DNA from: Niabella insulamsoli
GTDB lineage: Bacteria > Bacteroidota > Bacteroidia > Chitinophagales > Chitinophagaceae
Length of the DNA stretch: 64,000 nucleotides
Direction: 5' to 3'
Assembly (NCBI RefSeq): GCF_039652435.2
Contig: NZ_CP190246.1
Location: 744,001-808,000, forward strand
Of the stretch, positions 8,661 through 17,238 are shown one piece after another. Made by a program: the position numbers and the translations under genes. The first letter of the stretch is position 1. Each line of letters begins with the position of its first letter. The notes under the pieces are model-generated. The model did no database searches, was not told where the DNA came from, and saw only the letters and a list, made by a program, of their open reading frames with translations.

Positions 8661-9929
8661 TTACCTTAATCGGTATTTTTTCTGTACTCTCGGGTTATCA
8701 AAGTAGTTATTTAACTGTTTTTCTGAAAAACGTTCCGACATTTCGGTAGGCACTTCGCGCAACTGATCCTGACTTTGGCGTAATTCTTTTTTTAAGGTTT
8801 CAGTTTTCGAACTTATCAGCGGATCACGATCACCCAACAATTGATTTTCTGTCATCACATATTCCAGGCGTTTGATATTCGCCCTCAATAAAGTTGCCTG
8901 ATTTTGCTCGGTTGTTTTTTGAGGCGCCGCGGCTTCTTTTACAGGCATGGCGACCACCCCAATACTGGGTAGAATTTTGCCGGTATTCTGTTTGCCTTTA
9001 TCATCTCCGGCTGTCGTTGCCAAAACGGTTCCTGTAAGGGTTGTGGATGCCGTGGTTATGTCAAAACCCGAGCGCCAGCCCTTGGTCTTTTTTATTTTCT
9101 TGTCTAATTGGTAAAAAGTATATTTATATCTCAGGATCCAGATTTTCATAAGACTCAACGCATCATTATACTCCTGCGTGGCGATATCGTAATTCAGTCC
9201 GTCTTTCACTACCACTTTAACTCTTGCCGTATCAGCGAAATTAAAATTGGTAGTGCCGATAAATTCCAGATTTACAATTCTCTCCCGCTTGGGATCTTTA
9301 TCCGAAACAAAATCATAGGCCGGTGTCCACTCAAAATTATCGTCGCAACTTTTAGGAAGTTTAAAATTGCCAATAGAAATATCGCTCGACATCAAAATTT
9401 TATCAATTGGAAAATTTCCATTTTCACAAAGCACGTTGAAACTCAGCATATCGCCTTCGTTAATAGTCACCGGGCTTACAACTGAGGGTTTGATGCGCGG
9501 ATACACAACATCTGTACTGTAAAAAATAACATTCAGCGTCGTATCTAACTTGTCTAAAGGGTTAGACAGGTTTTGCACGCCGAAACTCACCGGGTATTCT
9601 CTGTCATATTTTAACCGCCCGGTTAAAAACAGCGATTTATTTGTTCTGAAACTTAGCGTTCCATTGTCCTTATCTATTTTAAATCCGACCGGCGCGCCCT
9701 TGAGATACCAATAATATTTTTTGGGATCCTTGTTGAGCAAAAATTTATAATTGAGGCTCGAATCGACATGTAAAGAAAAAAATGGGCTGAAATTAATGAT
9801 TCTCAAAGATGTATCGTTCAATCGTACGATGCGCTCAAGCGGCTGCATCATTAAGCTGTCGGGAGTTACCTGGGCTTTTGAGGGCAAATTGAATAATAGG
9901 ATGAGGACAAGGATTGTATAACGCATCAT
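8661..9929 (-). CDS. Exported protein of unknown function
   Basis: I do not recognise a named family. The 422-residue protein begins with a clear Sec signal peptide (MMRYTILVLILLFNLPSKAQ). Residues about 25-250 look like successive beta-rich, Ig/cadherin-like domains, with phrases such as GAPVGFKIDKDNGTLSF and TINEGDMLSFNVLCENG that recall putative-Ig repeats. Residues about 255-340 hold a basic helix (WILRYKYTFYQLDKKIKKTK) and low-complexity Thr/Ala/Lys sequence. The last 80 residues are charged and probably helical. It is likely periplasmic or surface exposed. It is convergent with exuT and lies downstream of hsp20, from which it is separated by a terminator. Confidence 0.7.
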   Translation of the reverse strand: MMRYTILVLILLFNLPSKAQVTPDSLMMQPLERIVRLNDTSLRIINFSPFFSLHVDSSLNYKFLLNKDPKKYYWYLKGAPVGFKIDKDNGTLSFRTNKSLFLTGRLKYDREYPVSFGVQNLSNPLDKLDTTLNVIFYSTDVVYPRIKPSVVSPVTINEGDMLSFNVLCENGNFPIDKILMSSDISIGNFKLPKSCDDNFEWTPAYDFVSDKDPKRERIVNLEFIGTTNFNFADTARVKVVVKDGLNYDIATQEYNDALSLMKIWILRYKYTFYQLDKKIKKTKGWRSGFDITTASTTLTGTVLATTAGDDKGKQNTGKILPSIGVVAMPVKEAAAPQKTTEQNQATLLRANIKRLEYVMTENQLLGDRDPLISSKTETLKKELRQSQDQLREVPTEMSERFSEKQLNNYFDNPRVQKKYRLR

Positions 9930-10011
9930 TGAGGTTACAGTTTTTCACTATTCGCAAATTTATGCATAAGACGGCGAAATGACGCAAAAGGAAGCAGGAG
10001 TTTGAAAAATT

Positions 10012-10042
10012 AAAAAAACCCTTCGTGGAAACGAAGGGTTTA
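10012..10042 (-). terminator. Terminator of hsp20
   Basis: On the minus strand AAACCCTTCG and CGAAGGGTTT form a 10-bp stem with a 4-nt loop, followed by a T-run; it starts about 35 nt after the hsp20 stop. Confidence 0.85.
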
Positions 10043-10076
10043 AACCAAAACTAACTGCTTATGAGAAAAACTTGTG

Positions 10077-10523
10077 TTATTGTACTTCTATATCTTTTGA
10101 CGCCGGTTTTGCTTCTTCCTTTCGCTGTAATGTCACTATTAAGATTCCATTAACAAATTTGGCCGATACTTTTTCAGTGTCAATTTTATTGTCGATCGTA
10201 AATGTCCTTTTAAAAGATCTTAAATGAAACTCTTTCCGAATGCTTTTGCCGGTTTCCACTTTTTCTTCTGCGGTCTTTTCTGCCGAGATGCTCAACAGAT
10301 TGTTTTCAATATTAATTTTAAAATCGCTTTTTTCGAAGCCAGGCGCTACCACTTCGATTTGGTATTCATTGTCGTTTTCGGTGATATTTACCGGCGCGTG
10401 TCCTTTTATATTCGGACGATTAGGTTCGGTTTTCAAAAGCCCTGGCATTTCAGTAAAGAAATCATCTACAAGGCTGGTGAAGGTTCTCTCAAAGGGAACG
10501 CTGTTAAATTTTACGTTGGTCAT
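10077..10523 (-). CDS. Hsp20/alpha-crystallin small heat shock protein
   Basis: A 148-residue ATP-independent holdase chaperone of the cytoplasm. The alpha-crystallin domain covers about residues 45-135, with VNITENDNEYQIEVVAPGF at its start and the typical FVNGILIVTLQRK near its end. The C-terminal tail KDIEVQ contains the I-x-V motif used for oligomer contacts. The N-terminal region is short. Monocistronic: divergent from the bacilliredoxin gene across 236 bp and closed by its own terminator. I saw no CIRCE or other clear heat-shock operator in front. Confidence 0.93.
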   Translation of the reverse strand: MTNVKFNSVPFERTFTSLVDDFFTEMPGLLKTEPNRPNIKGHAPVNITENDNEYQIEVVAPGFEKSDFKINIENNLLSISAEKTAEEKVETGKSIRKEFHLRSFKRTFTIDNKIDTEKVSAKFVNGILIVTLQRKEEAKPASKDIEVQ

Positions 10524-10712
10524 TGTATTCGGTTTTTAGATTTTTTAAAAATTATTTCAACAGCAAATTTTCAAATTGCGATCCAACGGCAATTTTTGTG
10601 ACATAATTGCATTTTTATCTTACATTAAATGACATTGTGTCTTATTTGTTAAGTAGCAGTGATGATTTTGTCGGTATAGCAGCGAAAAGAAATGAGCAAA
10701 CAACTTTTTGGT

Positions 10713-10720
10713 TAATTTTG
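10713..10720 (+). promoter_or_regulatory. Putative -7 box before bacilliredoxin gene
   Basis: TAATTTTG fits the Bacteroidota -7 consensus TAnnTTTG, 40 nt before the ATG. No clear TTTG -33 element at the right distance was found. Confidence 0.4.
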
Positions 10721-10759
10721 TGTTTTGAGTAGTATTCAATCATCTAACAAATACAAAAT

Positions 10760-11176
10760 ATGTATCCAGCAGAAATAGTTGTTCCTATGAAAGAGGAACT
10801 GACCGATAATGGCTTCGTAGAATTGCAGACTCCCGAAGAAGTGGATGCCAGCCTTTCAGAAGGCGGAACGAACTTATTAGTAATCAATTCAGTTTGTGGT
10901 TGCTCGGCAGGTACGGCGCGTCCGGGTGTTTTAATGGCGGTGGCCAACGCGGAGAAAAAGCCGGACCATCTTACGACCAGTTTTGCGGGCTTTGATATTG
11001 CCGCGGTTCAAAAAGTGAGGGAGCATTTAATGCCTTATCCACCTTCTTCTCCGGCTATTGCTTTATTTAAAGATGGCAAGCTGGTGCATTTTATCGAAAG
11101 GCATATGATCGAGGGACGTTCGGCGCAGATGATCGCGCAGAACCTGCTCGCAGCTTTTGATGAATATTGTGCGTGA
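10760..11176 (+). CDS. Bacilliredoxin (BrxA/BrxB family)
   Basis: A 138-residue thioredoxin-fold protein of the BrxA/BrxB (YphP/YqiW) family. The CGC active site is visible in NSVCGCSAGTARPG at about residues 52-54. In Firmicutes such proteins remove bacillithiol from oxidised proteins; whether this organism makes bacillithiol cannot be told from the window, so the partner thiol is open. The end of the domain, GKLVHFIERHMIEGR, is also typical. It is flanked by a probable terminator and is monocistronic. Confidence 0.9.
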   Translation: MYPAEIVVPMKEELTDNGFVELQTPEEVDASLSEGGTNLLVINSVCGCSAGTARPGVLMAVANAEKKPDHLTTSFAGFDIAAVQKVREHLMPYPPSSPAIALFKDGKLVHFIERHMIEGRSAQMIAQNLLAAFDEYCA

Positions 11177-11207
11177 TAAAACTGCGTTTTATCTGAAATT
11201 AATTGGG

Positions 11208-11244
11208 AAGGATGTGCTTATAAAGTGCATCCTTTTCTCTTTTT
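11208..11244 (+). terminator. Probable terminator after bacilliredoxin gene
   Basis: AAGGATG/CATCCTT stem with a 13-nt loop and a T-rich tail, starting 31 nt after the stop. Confidence 0.65.
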
Positions 11245-11305
11245 ATGAACGAAGTTGAAATAGAGAATGGTTATCAAGCTGTAAACTAAATATCGTAATA
11301 TTGCT

Positions 11306-11320
11306 GCAATTTAAAATTGC
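11306..11320 (+). promoter_or_regulatory. Inverted repeat next to lgt start
   Basis: GCAATTT-A-AAATTGC is a perfect 7-bp inverted repeat ending only 7 nt before the lgt ATG. It could be an operator or a small hairpin near the ribosome-binding region. The function is unknown. Confidence 0.35.
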
Positions 11321-11327
11321 TTAGCGG

Positions 11328-12614
11328 ATGTATCCCAACTTATATTATCTGTTCAGAGATTGGTTTAACGTAGAGTGGAAGTTTTTACATTTTGTCAATT
11401 CTTTTGGATTTTTCGTAGCTATTGCTTTTATCATTTGTTCGGTGGTGTTGGCCAGGGAATTGCGGCGCAAGAGCAAAGAAGGCGTTTTTCAACCAACGGA
11501 AGAAACGATTGTAGTGGGTAAGCCTGCCTCGGTGGCCGAGCTGGCTACCAATTTCCTATTAGGTTTTTTGTTGGGTTATAAAATATTGGGCTTGCTGTTT
11601 TTAAAGAATACACTAACGGTTAATCCCCAGGAATATATTTTTTCATCGCAGGGCAATTGGTTAGCCGGTATTATGCTTGGAATCTTATTCGCTGTTCTTA
11701 AATGGAAAGAAAAAAATAAGCAAAAGCTCGCAAAGCCCGAATCACGTATTATCCGGGTTTGGCCCCACGATCGCGTCGGAGAAATTACGATGATCGCCCT
11801 GGTTTTTGGATTGGTCGGCGCCAAGGTTTTTGACACTTTTGAAAATTGGGATTCGTTTGTAAAAGATCCTTCTTCCATTTTATCTGCTTCAGGGCTCACC
11901 TTTTATGGCGGATTGATTTGCGCTGGCCTGGCGCTGTGGTGGTTTGCGCGGAAACATAAAATTAATGTACTGCATTTTGTGGATGTGCTGGGCCTTATCA
12001 TGATGCTGGCCTACGGGCTCGGCCGGATCGGTTGCCAGGTTTCCGGCGACGGCGATTGGGGCATTTATAATTCAGCTTTTAAAACAACGGCAAATGGCGG
12101 CGTATCGCCCGCTACCCAGGCCGATTTTCAGTCGGCGCTTACCCAACATGCCGCCTTCTTTTCGCGCCACGAGGCTCCTCATGCATTTGTGCCCAAACCT
12201 TCAGCGCTCAGTTTTCTTCCCGATTGGTTTTTTGCGTATGATTTTCCGCATAATGTGAATGAAACCGGCGTAAGGCTGGCCAACTGTACCGACGCTCAAT
12301 ATTGTAACCATTTGCCGGTGCCGGTATTTCCCACCTCGCTTTATGAAATCATCATGTGCCTTATTTTATTTGGGATATTATGGATGCTGCGTAAAAAAAT
12401 TAAAACACCAGGGCTGCTCTTTGGAATCTACCTGATATTCAACGGGCTTGAAAGGTTTATGATCGAGCGTATCAGGGTAAACGTAAAAATGCATTTTTTG
12501 GGAATTGAAATGACGCAGGCGCAGCTTATCTCATTCGGAATAATCTTAGCCGGTGTCGCCATGATTATCTTTGCCAAAGCAAATCGCAGACCGATACAAC
12601 CAACCGACCCCTAA
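11328..12614 (+). CDS. lgt: Prolipoprotein diacylglyceryl transferase
   Basis: Lgt transfers diacylglycerol from phosphatidylglycerol to the lipobox Cys of prolipoproteins in the inner membrane, the first step of lipoprotein maturation. Diagnostic motifs are YGLGRIGCQVSGDGDWG (the Lgt signature Gly/Arg/Asn-type loop), FPTSLYE, and FNGLERFMIERIRVN near the C-terminus. Several membrane helices are visible. At 428 residues it is much longer than the ~290-residue E. coli enzyme: about 90 extra residues lie between the signature loop and FPTSLYE (probably periplasmic), and there are additional residues near the N-terminus. Such long forms are, as I recall, usual in Bacteroidota. Many lipoprotein precursors in this window would be its substrates. 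Confidence 0.9.
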   Translation: MYPNLYYLFRDWFNVEWKFLHFVNSFGFFVAIAFIICSVVLARELRRKSKEGVFQPTEETIVVGKPASVAELATNFLLGFLLGYKILGLLFLKNTLTVNPQEYIFSSQGNWLAGIMLGILFAVLKWKEKNKQKLAKPESRIIRVWPHDRVGEITMIALVFGLVGAKVFDTFENWDSFVKDPSSILSASGLTFYGGLICAGLALWWFARKHKINVLHFVDVLGLIMMLAYGLGRIGCQVSGDGDWGIYNSAFKTTANGGVSPATQADFQSALTQHAAFFSRHEAPHAFVPKPSALSFLPDWFFAYDFPHNVNETGVRLANCTDAQYCNHLPVPVFPTSLYEIIMCLILFGILWMLRKKIKTPGLLFGIYLIFNGLERFMIERIRVNVKMHFLGIEMTQAQLISFGIILAGVAMIIFAKANRRPIQPTDP

Positions 12615-12686
12615 TTGCGTTATTAATACGAACACTTTAAAAAGTAGCAGTTTATCAGGACTTATTACGATTGGTAGAGATTATCT

Positions 12687-12718
12687 ATTGATTTTCTTCT
12701 AATTTCTGCGTACTTTTG
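12687..12718 (+). promoter_or_regulatory. Bacteroidota-type promoter of rpoD
   Basis: ATTG at 12687-12690 and TACTTTTG at 12711-12718 are separated by 20 bp, matching the -33 TTTG / -7 TAnnTTTG pattern. It lies 65 nt before the rpoD ATG. Confidence 0.65.
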
Positions 12719-12782
12719 CAAGTTATTATTTATATTTAGGCATCGGCCTGCACTCATAAAAGGTTTATATACAAATTACAAC

Positions 12783-13640
12783 ATGCGTCAGCTAAAAATT
12801 GCTACTCAGATTACAAATAGAGATTCCCAGGCGGTAGAAAAATACCTACAGGAAATTTCTAAAATATCTATGATCACACCCGAGGAGGAGACCACTCTTG
12901 CTCAAAAAATAAAAATGGGCGACCAACGCGCTTTAGATAAGCTCGTTCAGGCCAACCTGCGTTTCGTGGTTTCCGTGGCGAAACAATATCAGCATCAGGG
13001 TCTTTCGCTAAGTGACCTCATCAATGAAGGAAACCTTGGTCTGATCAAAGCCGCTCAGCGCTTTGATGAAACCAAAGGATTTAAATTTATTTCTTACGCC
13101 GTTTGGTGGATTCGCCAAAGCATCCTTCAGGCATTGGCCGAGCAGGGGCGTTTGGTTCGTTTACCTCAGAATAAAATCGGGACTTATAATAAAGCCAATA
13201 AAGCTTATATGGCCTTCGAGCAGGAGCATGAAAGAGAGCCTTCAACAGAAGAACTTTCTGAACTGCTGGAAATGAGCGAAACAGAAATCAATAATATATT
13301 TCAAAGTAATACGCGCCACACCTCGCTCGATGCGCCTGTGCATGAGGCAGAGGACGTTGCCATGGGAGATTTATTGGAAGGTGGTTCTGATACTGATGAT
13401 GATGTGATGAAAGACTCGCTGAGAAATGAGATCCGTCGCGTATTGAAATCCTTATCACCCCGCGAGGCAGAAATTGTAAATGCCTATTTCGGCCTGGATG
13501 GAGAGAACGGTGTCACTATTGAGCAAATCGGTCAAAAATACGACCTCACGAAAGAGCGTATCCGCCAAATCAAAGAGCGCGCGATCAAACGCTTGCAAAA
13601 AGCCCGGTATAGCAGCGCTTTAAAATCCTATTTGGGATAA
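12783..13640 (+). CDS. rpoD: Primary RNA polymerase sigma factor
   Basis: The housekeeping sigma-70 of Bacteroidota, 285 residues. It lacks region 1.1 and the non-conserved insertion of the E. coli protein and begins with the conserved MRQLKIATQITNRDSQAVEKY. Region 1.2 is around residues 18-55, region 2 includes NLRFVVSVAKQYQ and the -10-reading helix GFKFISYAVWWIRQ (about residues 100-113), region 3 follows, and region 4.2 holds the helix-turn-helix LTKERIRQIKERAIKRL near the C-terminus. It has its own promoter and a strong terminator, so it is monocistronic. Confidence 0.96.
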   Translation: MRQLKIATQITNRDSQAVEKYLQEISKISMITPEEETTLAQKIKMGDQRALDKLVQANLRFVVSVAKQYQHQGLSLSDLINEGNLGLIKAAQRFDETKGFKFISYAVWWIRQSILQALAEQGRLVRLPQNKIGTYNKANKAYMAFEQEHEREPSTEELSELLEMSETEINNIFQSNTRHTSLDAPVHEAEDVAMGDLLEGGSDTDDDVMKDSLRNEIRRVLKSLSPREAEIVNAYFGLDGENGVTIEQIGQKYDLTKERIRQIKERAIKRLQKARYSSALKSYLG

Positions 13641-13660
13641 GATTTCAAAAAAGATTAATC

Positions 13661-13695
13661 AAAATAGCCCGCAGGTCAAGCTGTGGGCTATTTTT
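13661..13695 (+). terminator. Terminator after rpoD
   Basis: AAAATAGCCCGCAG pairs with CTGTGGGCTATTTT over 14 bp (one G-T pair) with a 6-nt loop, followed by a T-rich end. Confidence 0.9.
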
Positions 13696-13761
13696 GTTAG
13701 GTCCGTCGCTTCGGCAAAGTAGAACATCCCCGAAAGGCGCATTAAACTTTAAAAGATCAGC

Positions 13762-14658
13762 ATGAGAATTTTTGTTACAGGAACCAACGGCTTTGTTGGC
13801 AGTTATATTGTTCAGGAGCTGCTGGAGCAGGGTTATGAAGTCTTTGCTTCTTCGCGCACCGGCGACGAGTCGTCGTTCGTTCGCTATAAAAATTATCGTT
13901 TTGCCCAGGTCGATTTTGCAGATCCTTTTTCTTTACAGGATGCTTTTGACTTTGTAAAACCGGATGTCGTTATTCACAGCGGCGCCATGAGCAAACCTGA
14001 TGAATGCGAACTAAAGCAGGCGGAGGCTTTTGACGCCAACGTATTTGGCACGGTACAATTGTTACTCAACGCGGAAGCCTACCGGTCTTTCTTTGTGCAT
14101 CTGTCAAGCGATTTTATTTTTGACGGCGAAAAAGGAATGCACACCGAAGAAGACCTGCCTAATCCCATTAGTTATTACGGAAAAACAAAATTGCAGGCTG
14201 AAGAGGCTGTTTCAGAATATGCGCATGGCTTTGCGATTGTTCGCACCGTTTTTGTTTACGGCAAGCCTTTATACGGGCGCGATAGTTTCATAACGATGAT
14301 CGCCAAAAAGCTAAAAAATAAGGAACCCTTTAAGGTGGTAAACGACCAAACCCGAACGCCAACACATGCTTCTGATCTGGCCAAAGGCATTGCAGCGATC
14401 ATAAAGCAACGGGCGGAAGGCATATTTAATATCGCGGGCAGCGATGTACTAACACCTTACGAAATGGCGCTGGCTACGGCCAACCACCTCCATATTTCGG
14501 ATCACCAACTGCAACCCGTTGACAGAACCTCCTTTAAAGAAATCGCGCAAAGGCCTTTAAAAGGTGGCCTTAACATTAGCAAAGCGCAGCATGAGCTGGG
14601 TTATCAGCCTATGAGTTTTCAGGAGGGTTTAGAAAAGACGTTAGAGGATTTTCTTTAA
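13762..14658 (+). CDS. SDR sugar-nucleotide reductase, RmlD-like
   Basis: A 298-residue extended SDR of the dTDP-4-dehydrorhamnose reductase (RmlD) type. Seen are the N-terminal Rossmann motif TGTNGFVGSYI (GxxGxxG, residues about 6-16), HSGAMSKPDECE (the usual HxAAxTxVDxCE region in altered form), SSDFIFDG and the catalytic YYGKTKLQAE. No other rhamnose pathway genes are nearby, so the substrate cannot be fixed; a reductase role in nucleotide-sugar or tRNA/cofactor metabolism is possible. It is transcribed alone, 105 bp after rpoD and convergent with the CtlX-like gene. Confidence 0.8.
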   Translation: MRIFVTGTNGFVGSYIVQELLEQGYEVFASSRTGDESSFVRYKNYRFAQVDFADPFSLQDAFDFVKPDVVIHSGAMSKPDECELKQAEAFDANVFGTVQLLLNAEAYRSFFVHLSSDFIFDGEKGMHTEEDLPNPISYYGKTKLQAEEAVSEYAHGFAIVRTVFVYGKPLYGRDSFITMIAKKLKNKEPFKVVNDQTRTPTHASDLAKGIAAIIKQRAEGIFNIAGSDVLTPYEMALATANHLHISDHQLQPVDRTSFKEIAQRPLKGGLNISKAQHELGYQPMSFQEGLEKTLEDFL

Positions 14659-14685
14659 AGGCGTGGCCAAAAGGAAAATTATAGA

Positions 14686-15594
14686 TTAAAGTGGCGCCAG
14701 AAAAATTTCAGCTATCATACAGCGCGCACCGCCTCCGCCGTTTTCTTCGATGGTATTTAGGGGAGCGTGGATGATGGGGTTGAAGGATTGCAGCAGGCTG
14801 ATCTGCTCCCTGGTAAATGTATTATAGGCCTTTGTCGACATCACCAAAAAAACGTCGCCTGAACGGTTCTCAATTTGCAACATATTGGCTGCAAAATTTT
14901 TCATCTGCTCAAAACTTATTTCGATTATTTCTTTACCGGTGTCGTTAAATTTATCGATAAGCATTTGCCGCTGTAAAGCATCCCGGATAGTGTCGAGACA
15001 AACCACCACATATTCGTCGGCCATACACATCATCACATTGGTATGATAGATGGGAAGATTGTCCTGGTCTACGGCGTCGAATATTACAGGAATATAGCCC
15101 ATGGCGTCACAAAAATCATAGAATGCTGACGCTGAGGTGCGCGGCGAAAGGCAGGCATAGGCCAGGTGATAGTCCCTGTCCAAAACCATGCTGCCGGTGC
15201 CTTCCAGAAACATTTGTTTGCGCTCATATTCGGATAAATCGATAGTGCTGCGAACCGAAAATTGGTCTTTTATGACCGGCAAAACATTTTTATAACGCTC
15301 CGCGCGCCGGTTTTCTGCGAACATCGGATAAATCACCATAGAGCCCTCTTCATGAAACGAGACCCAGTTATTGGGAAAAATGGAATCGGGCGTATGTGGT
15401 TCCGGTGTATCCTGAACAACGGTGACCTGAACACCACTTAGCTGAAGCTTATCTACCAGGTCATCAAATTCCTGTAAGGCTTTTTGTGGCACGTTCAATG
15501 TAACACCAATTTTCTGAAATTGATTGTTTACGGCGGTTTGTGGATTGAATGCAAAGGCAGACGGGCGAACCATTAATAAGTTTGATGTTGTCAT
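14686..15594 (-). CDS. ctlX: CtlX-like citrulline hydrolase (guanidino-modifying superfamily)
   Basis: A 302-residue member of the amidinotransferase/arginine-deiminase superfamily, closest in memory to CtlX, described as a citrulline ureidase in Francisella that gives ornithine, CO2 and ammonia. Motifs: SIFPNNWVSFH (substrate-binding Asn/Asp region, about residue 73), YPMFAENRR, GTGSMVLDRDYHLAYACLSPR in the middle and the catalytic Cys in GGGGARCMIAE at about residue 292. It lies 79 bp downstream of an arginine-deiminase-like gene in the same direction, which supports consecutive action arginine -> citrulline -> ornithine. The substrate is inferred. Confidence 0.75.
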   Translation of the reverse strand: MTTSNLLMVRPSAFAFNPQTAVNNQFQKIGVTLNVPQKALQEFDDLVDKLQLSGVQVTVVQDTPEPHTPDSIFPNNWVSFHEEGSMVIYPMFAENRRAERYKNVLPVIKDQFSVRSTIDLSEYERKQMFLEGTGSMVLDRDYHLAYACLSPRTSASAFYDFCDAMGYIPVIFDAVDQDNLPIYHTNVMMCMADEYVVVCLDTIRDALQRQMLIDKFNDTGKEIIEISFEQMKNFAANMLQIENRSGDVFLVMSTKAYNTFTREQISLLQSFNPIIHAPLNTIEENGGGGARCMIAEIFLAPL

Positions 15595-15673
15595 GCAGGA
15601 CGGAAAAGTTTGTAAGGTGAAAGATGCTAGCTAAATTTCGTTTTAGGCGCTTTTGTAACCGGTTATTTGTAAA

Positions 15674-17122
15674 TCAGTTTTCAAGTGGTTCCCGCAAAAG
15701 CGGCATGCTCATGCAATGAAAGCCGCCGCGCGCTCGTGAAAGCTCCGCCGAAGGCATCACAATAAAAGTATCTTTCAGCTGGGAGATGTCGACAGCTCCC
15801 GACTCCAGGCCGTTGAGCAGGTCTTTTACATGAATTGTTTCGAAGCCGGCTTTTTGAAATGCTTCGAGCGTCTTGTCGTTGCGATCATAACCGAGTACTA
15901 CGCCCTCTTTGAGCGCCAGCAGATTGCAGCTATCGGTCCATTGCTCCCGAACATCAAACGGAAATTCATTGTTGCCCGAATAAATAAATTGGATCCTGCC
16001 TTTATATCCGTGATCCTGTTGGCTGATATCCACCAGCAGGTCTTCCAGGTTGTCAAAAAGAATGGGATGCGCGATATCTTCTTTCTTAAATTGAATGATA
16101 CTGATGAGGTCTTCTTTTTTTCGGGTGTCCAGGTTTTTTTGAATTTCGTCGGCGTCTTCTTTTTTAACGTGTTTACGTGAAAATTTTCCGAGCATGACCC
16201 AAACATTCCGCTTGACCTGCGTAAAAACAGTATCGATGTGCATATAGTCACGCTTCATCGGGATTTTAACAACCGAAACTTTCTGTACCACATTCTTTTC
16301 AAACAATGTTTTAACTGCAATATGGGCTGCTTCCAAAGAAGTTCTTTCGCTCACCCCGATCAGCACATGGTCTCTGCTTACGACCATTATATCTCCGCCC
16401 TCCAGCGTTACAGATTTTTCAACCGAATCGGAGGGAAGCAGAAAGCGATGAGGCGTTTCAGGTAATTCTATTATTTTGTTTCGATACGCCTCGAAGAACG
16501 GGTGATTAAAGAAAATATACTTCATCAACAGCGCCTCGCGTGTTCGCGCCTGCTTGGCGGGCTTGTTGAGCAGGATATAATCGTTGATGACAATGCCGAT
16601 GTCGCGCGTAAAAATAAAGTTGGGTACCGGCGGAAACAGCATTGTTGTTTTTTTAAAAAAAGTACCGGTAATAAAAATGTGCGCCAGTTCTTTCGGCTCC
16701 GCTTTCATTAGTTCATCCTGCAGCTCATACGAGCAATTTTCAATAGCGCAAACCGAGGCTACGAGCTTAAGCTTGATGTCTTTTTGCGCTAAAATTTCAG
16801 CCAGCAGATATTCTATTTCAATCACTTTTGAAGACCGGTAAAAGGCGTCGCTCGAAGGTTTGTAAAAGCCAAAATCCTGATCGGGCCGATCAATGTCCGA
16901 CAGTTTCCCTTTTATTTTTTCCGGATCGAGGAAATAGAGTAGGAGTTTAATATAATAATCATATTCTTTGCGGCGAATTGTTTCGAGGTGTACAATATCT
17001 TCAAACAGCCAATCCTGCGCTTTGGACGGCACAACTTTGCCAAGGCCGCTATCGGGGCTGTGTACGAGTACTCTTTTTAGCAAACCGATTTCCGATGTAA
17101 CACTGATTTTTTCTGAGCCCAT
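15674..17122 (-). CDS. Arginine deiminase-like protein
   Basis: A 482-residue arginine deiminase-type hydrolase, expected to convert arginine to citrulline and ammonia. Active-site landmarks are visible: IFTRDIGIVIND (about residue 172), TLEGGDIMVV (about 243), the catalytic His in DYMHIDTVFT (about 296), and the Cys in RGGFHCMSMPLLRE near residue 470. It is some 70 residues longer than classical ArcA (~410); the additional sequence includes a charged segment KHVKKEDADEIQKNLDTRKKED before the last domain. No carbamate kinase or ornithine carbamoyltransferase gene follows; instead a CtlX-like gene does. Its promoter region shares a 34-bp inverted repeat with a divergent XRE gene. Confidence 0.82.
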   Translation of the reverse strand: MGSEKISVTSEIGLLKRVLVHSPDSGLGKVVPSKAQDWLFEDIVHLETIRRKEYDYYIKLLLYFLDPEKIKGKLSDIDRPDQDFGFYKPSSDAFYRSSKVIEIEYLLAEILAQKDIKLKLVASVCAIENCSYELQDELMKAEPKELAHIFITGTFFKKTTMLFPPVPNFIFTRDIGIVINDYILLNKPAKQARTREALLMKYIFFNHPFFEAYRNKIIELPETPHRFLLPSDSVEKSVTLEGGDIMVVSRDHVLIGVSERTSLEAAHIAVKTLFEKNVVQKVSVVKIPMKRDYMHIDTVFTQVKRNVWVMLGKFSRKHVKKEDADEIQKNLDTRKKEDLISIIQFKKEDIAHPILFDNLEDLLVDISQQDHGYKGRIQFIYSGNNEFPFDVREQWTDSCNLLALKEGVVLGYDRNDKTLEAFQKAGFETIHVKDLLNGLESGAVDISQLKDTFIVMPSAELSRARGGFHCMSMPLLREPLEN

Positions 17123-17204
17123 ATTTGTTTCAGGCCTGAAGCCCTTCTTTCAAAAATAAGCATTGGCGACAAAATATGCGCCGTTTTGGAAAGCTGGGAG
17201 GCAA

Positions 17205-17238
17205 ATCATTTTTGACCATATTTCAGGTCAAAAATGAT
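17205..17238. promoter_or_regulatory. 34-bp perfect inverted repeat, candidate operator or attenuator
   Basis: ATCATTTTTGACC (17205-17217) and its exact reverse complement (17226-17238) flank an 8-nt spacer. The repeat ends 83 nt upstream of the deiminase start. It could be the binding site of a dimeric regulator (the divergent XRE protein is a candidate) or a hairpin in the deiminase leader. No long T-run follows on the minus strand. Confidence 0.55.

Noticed and set aside
8549..8749. 66-residue plus-strand frame after the uronate operon
   Set aside because: It overlaps the 3' end of the minus-strand exported protein gene and has no coding features.
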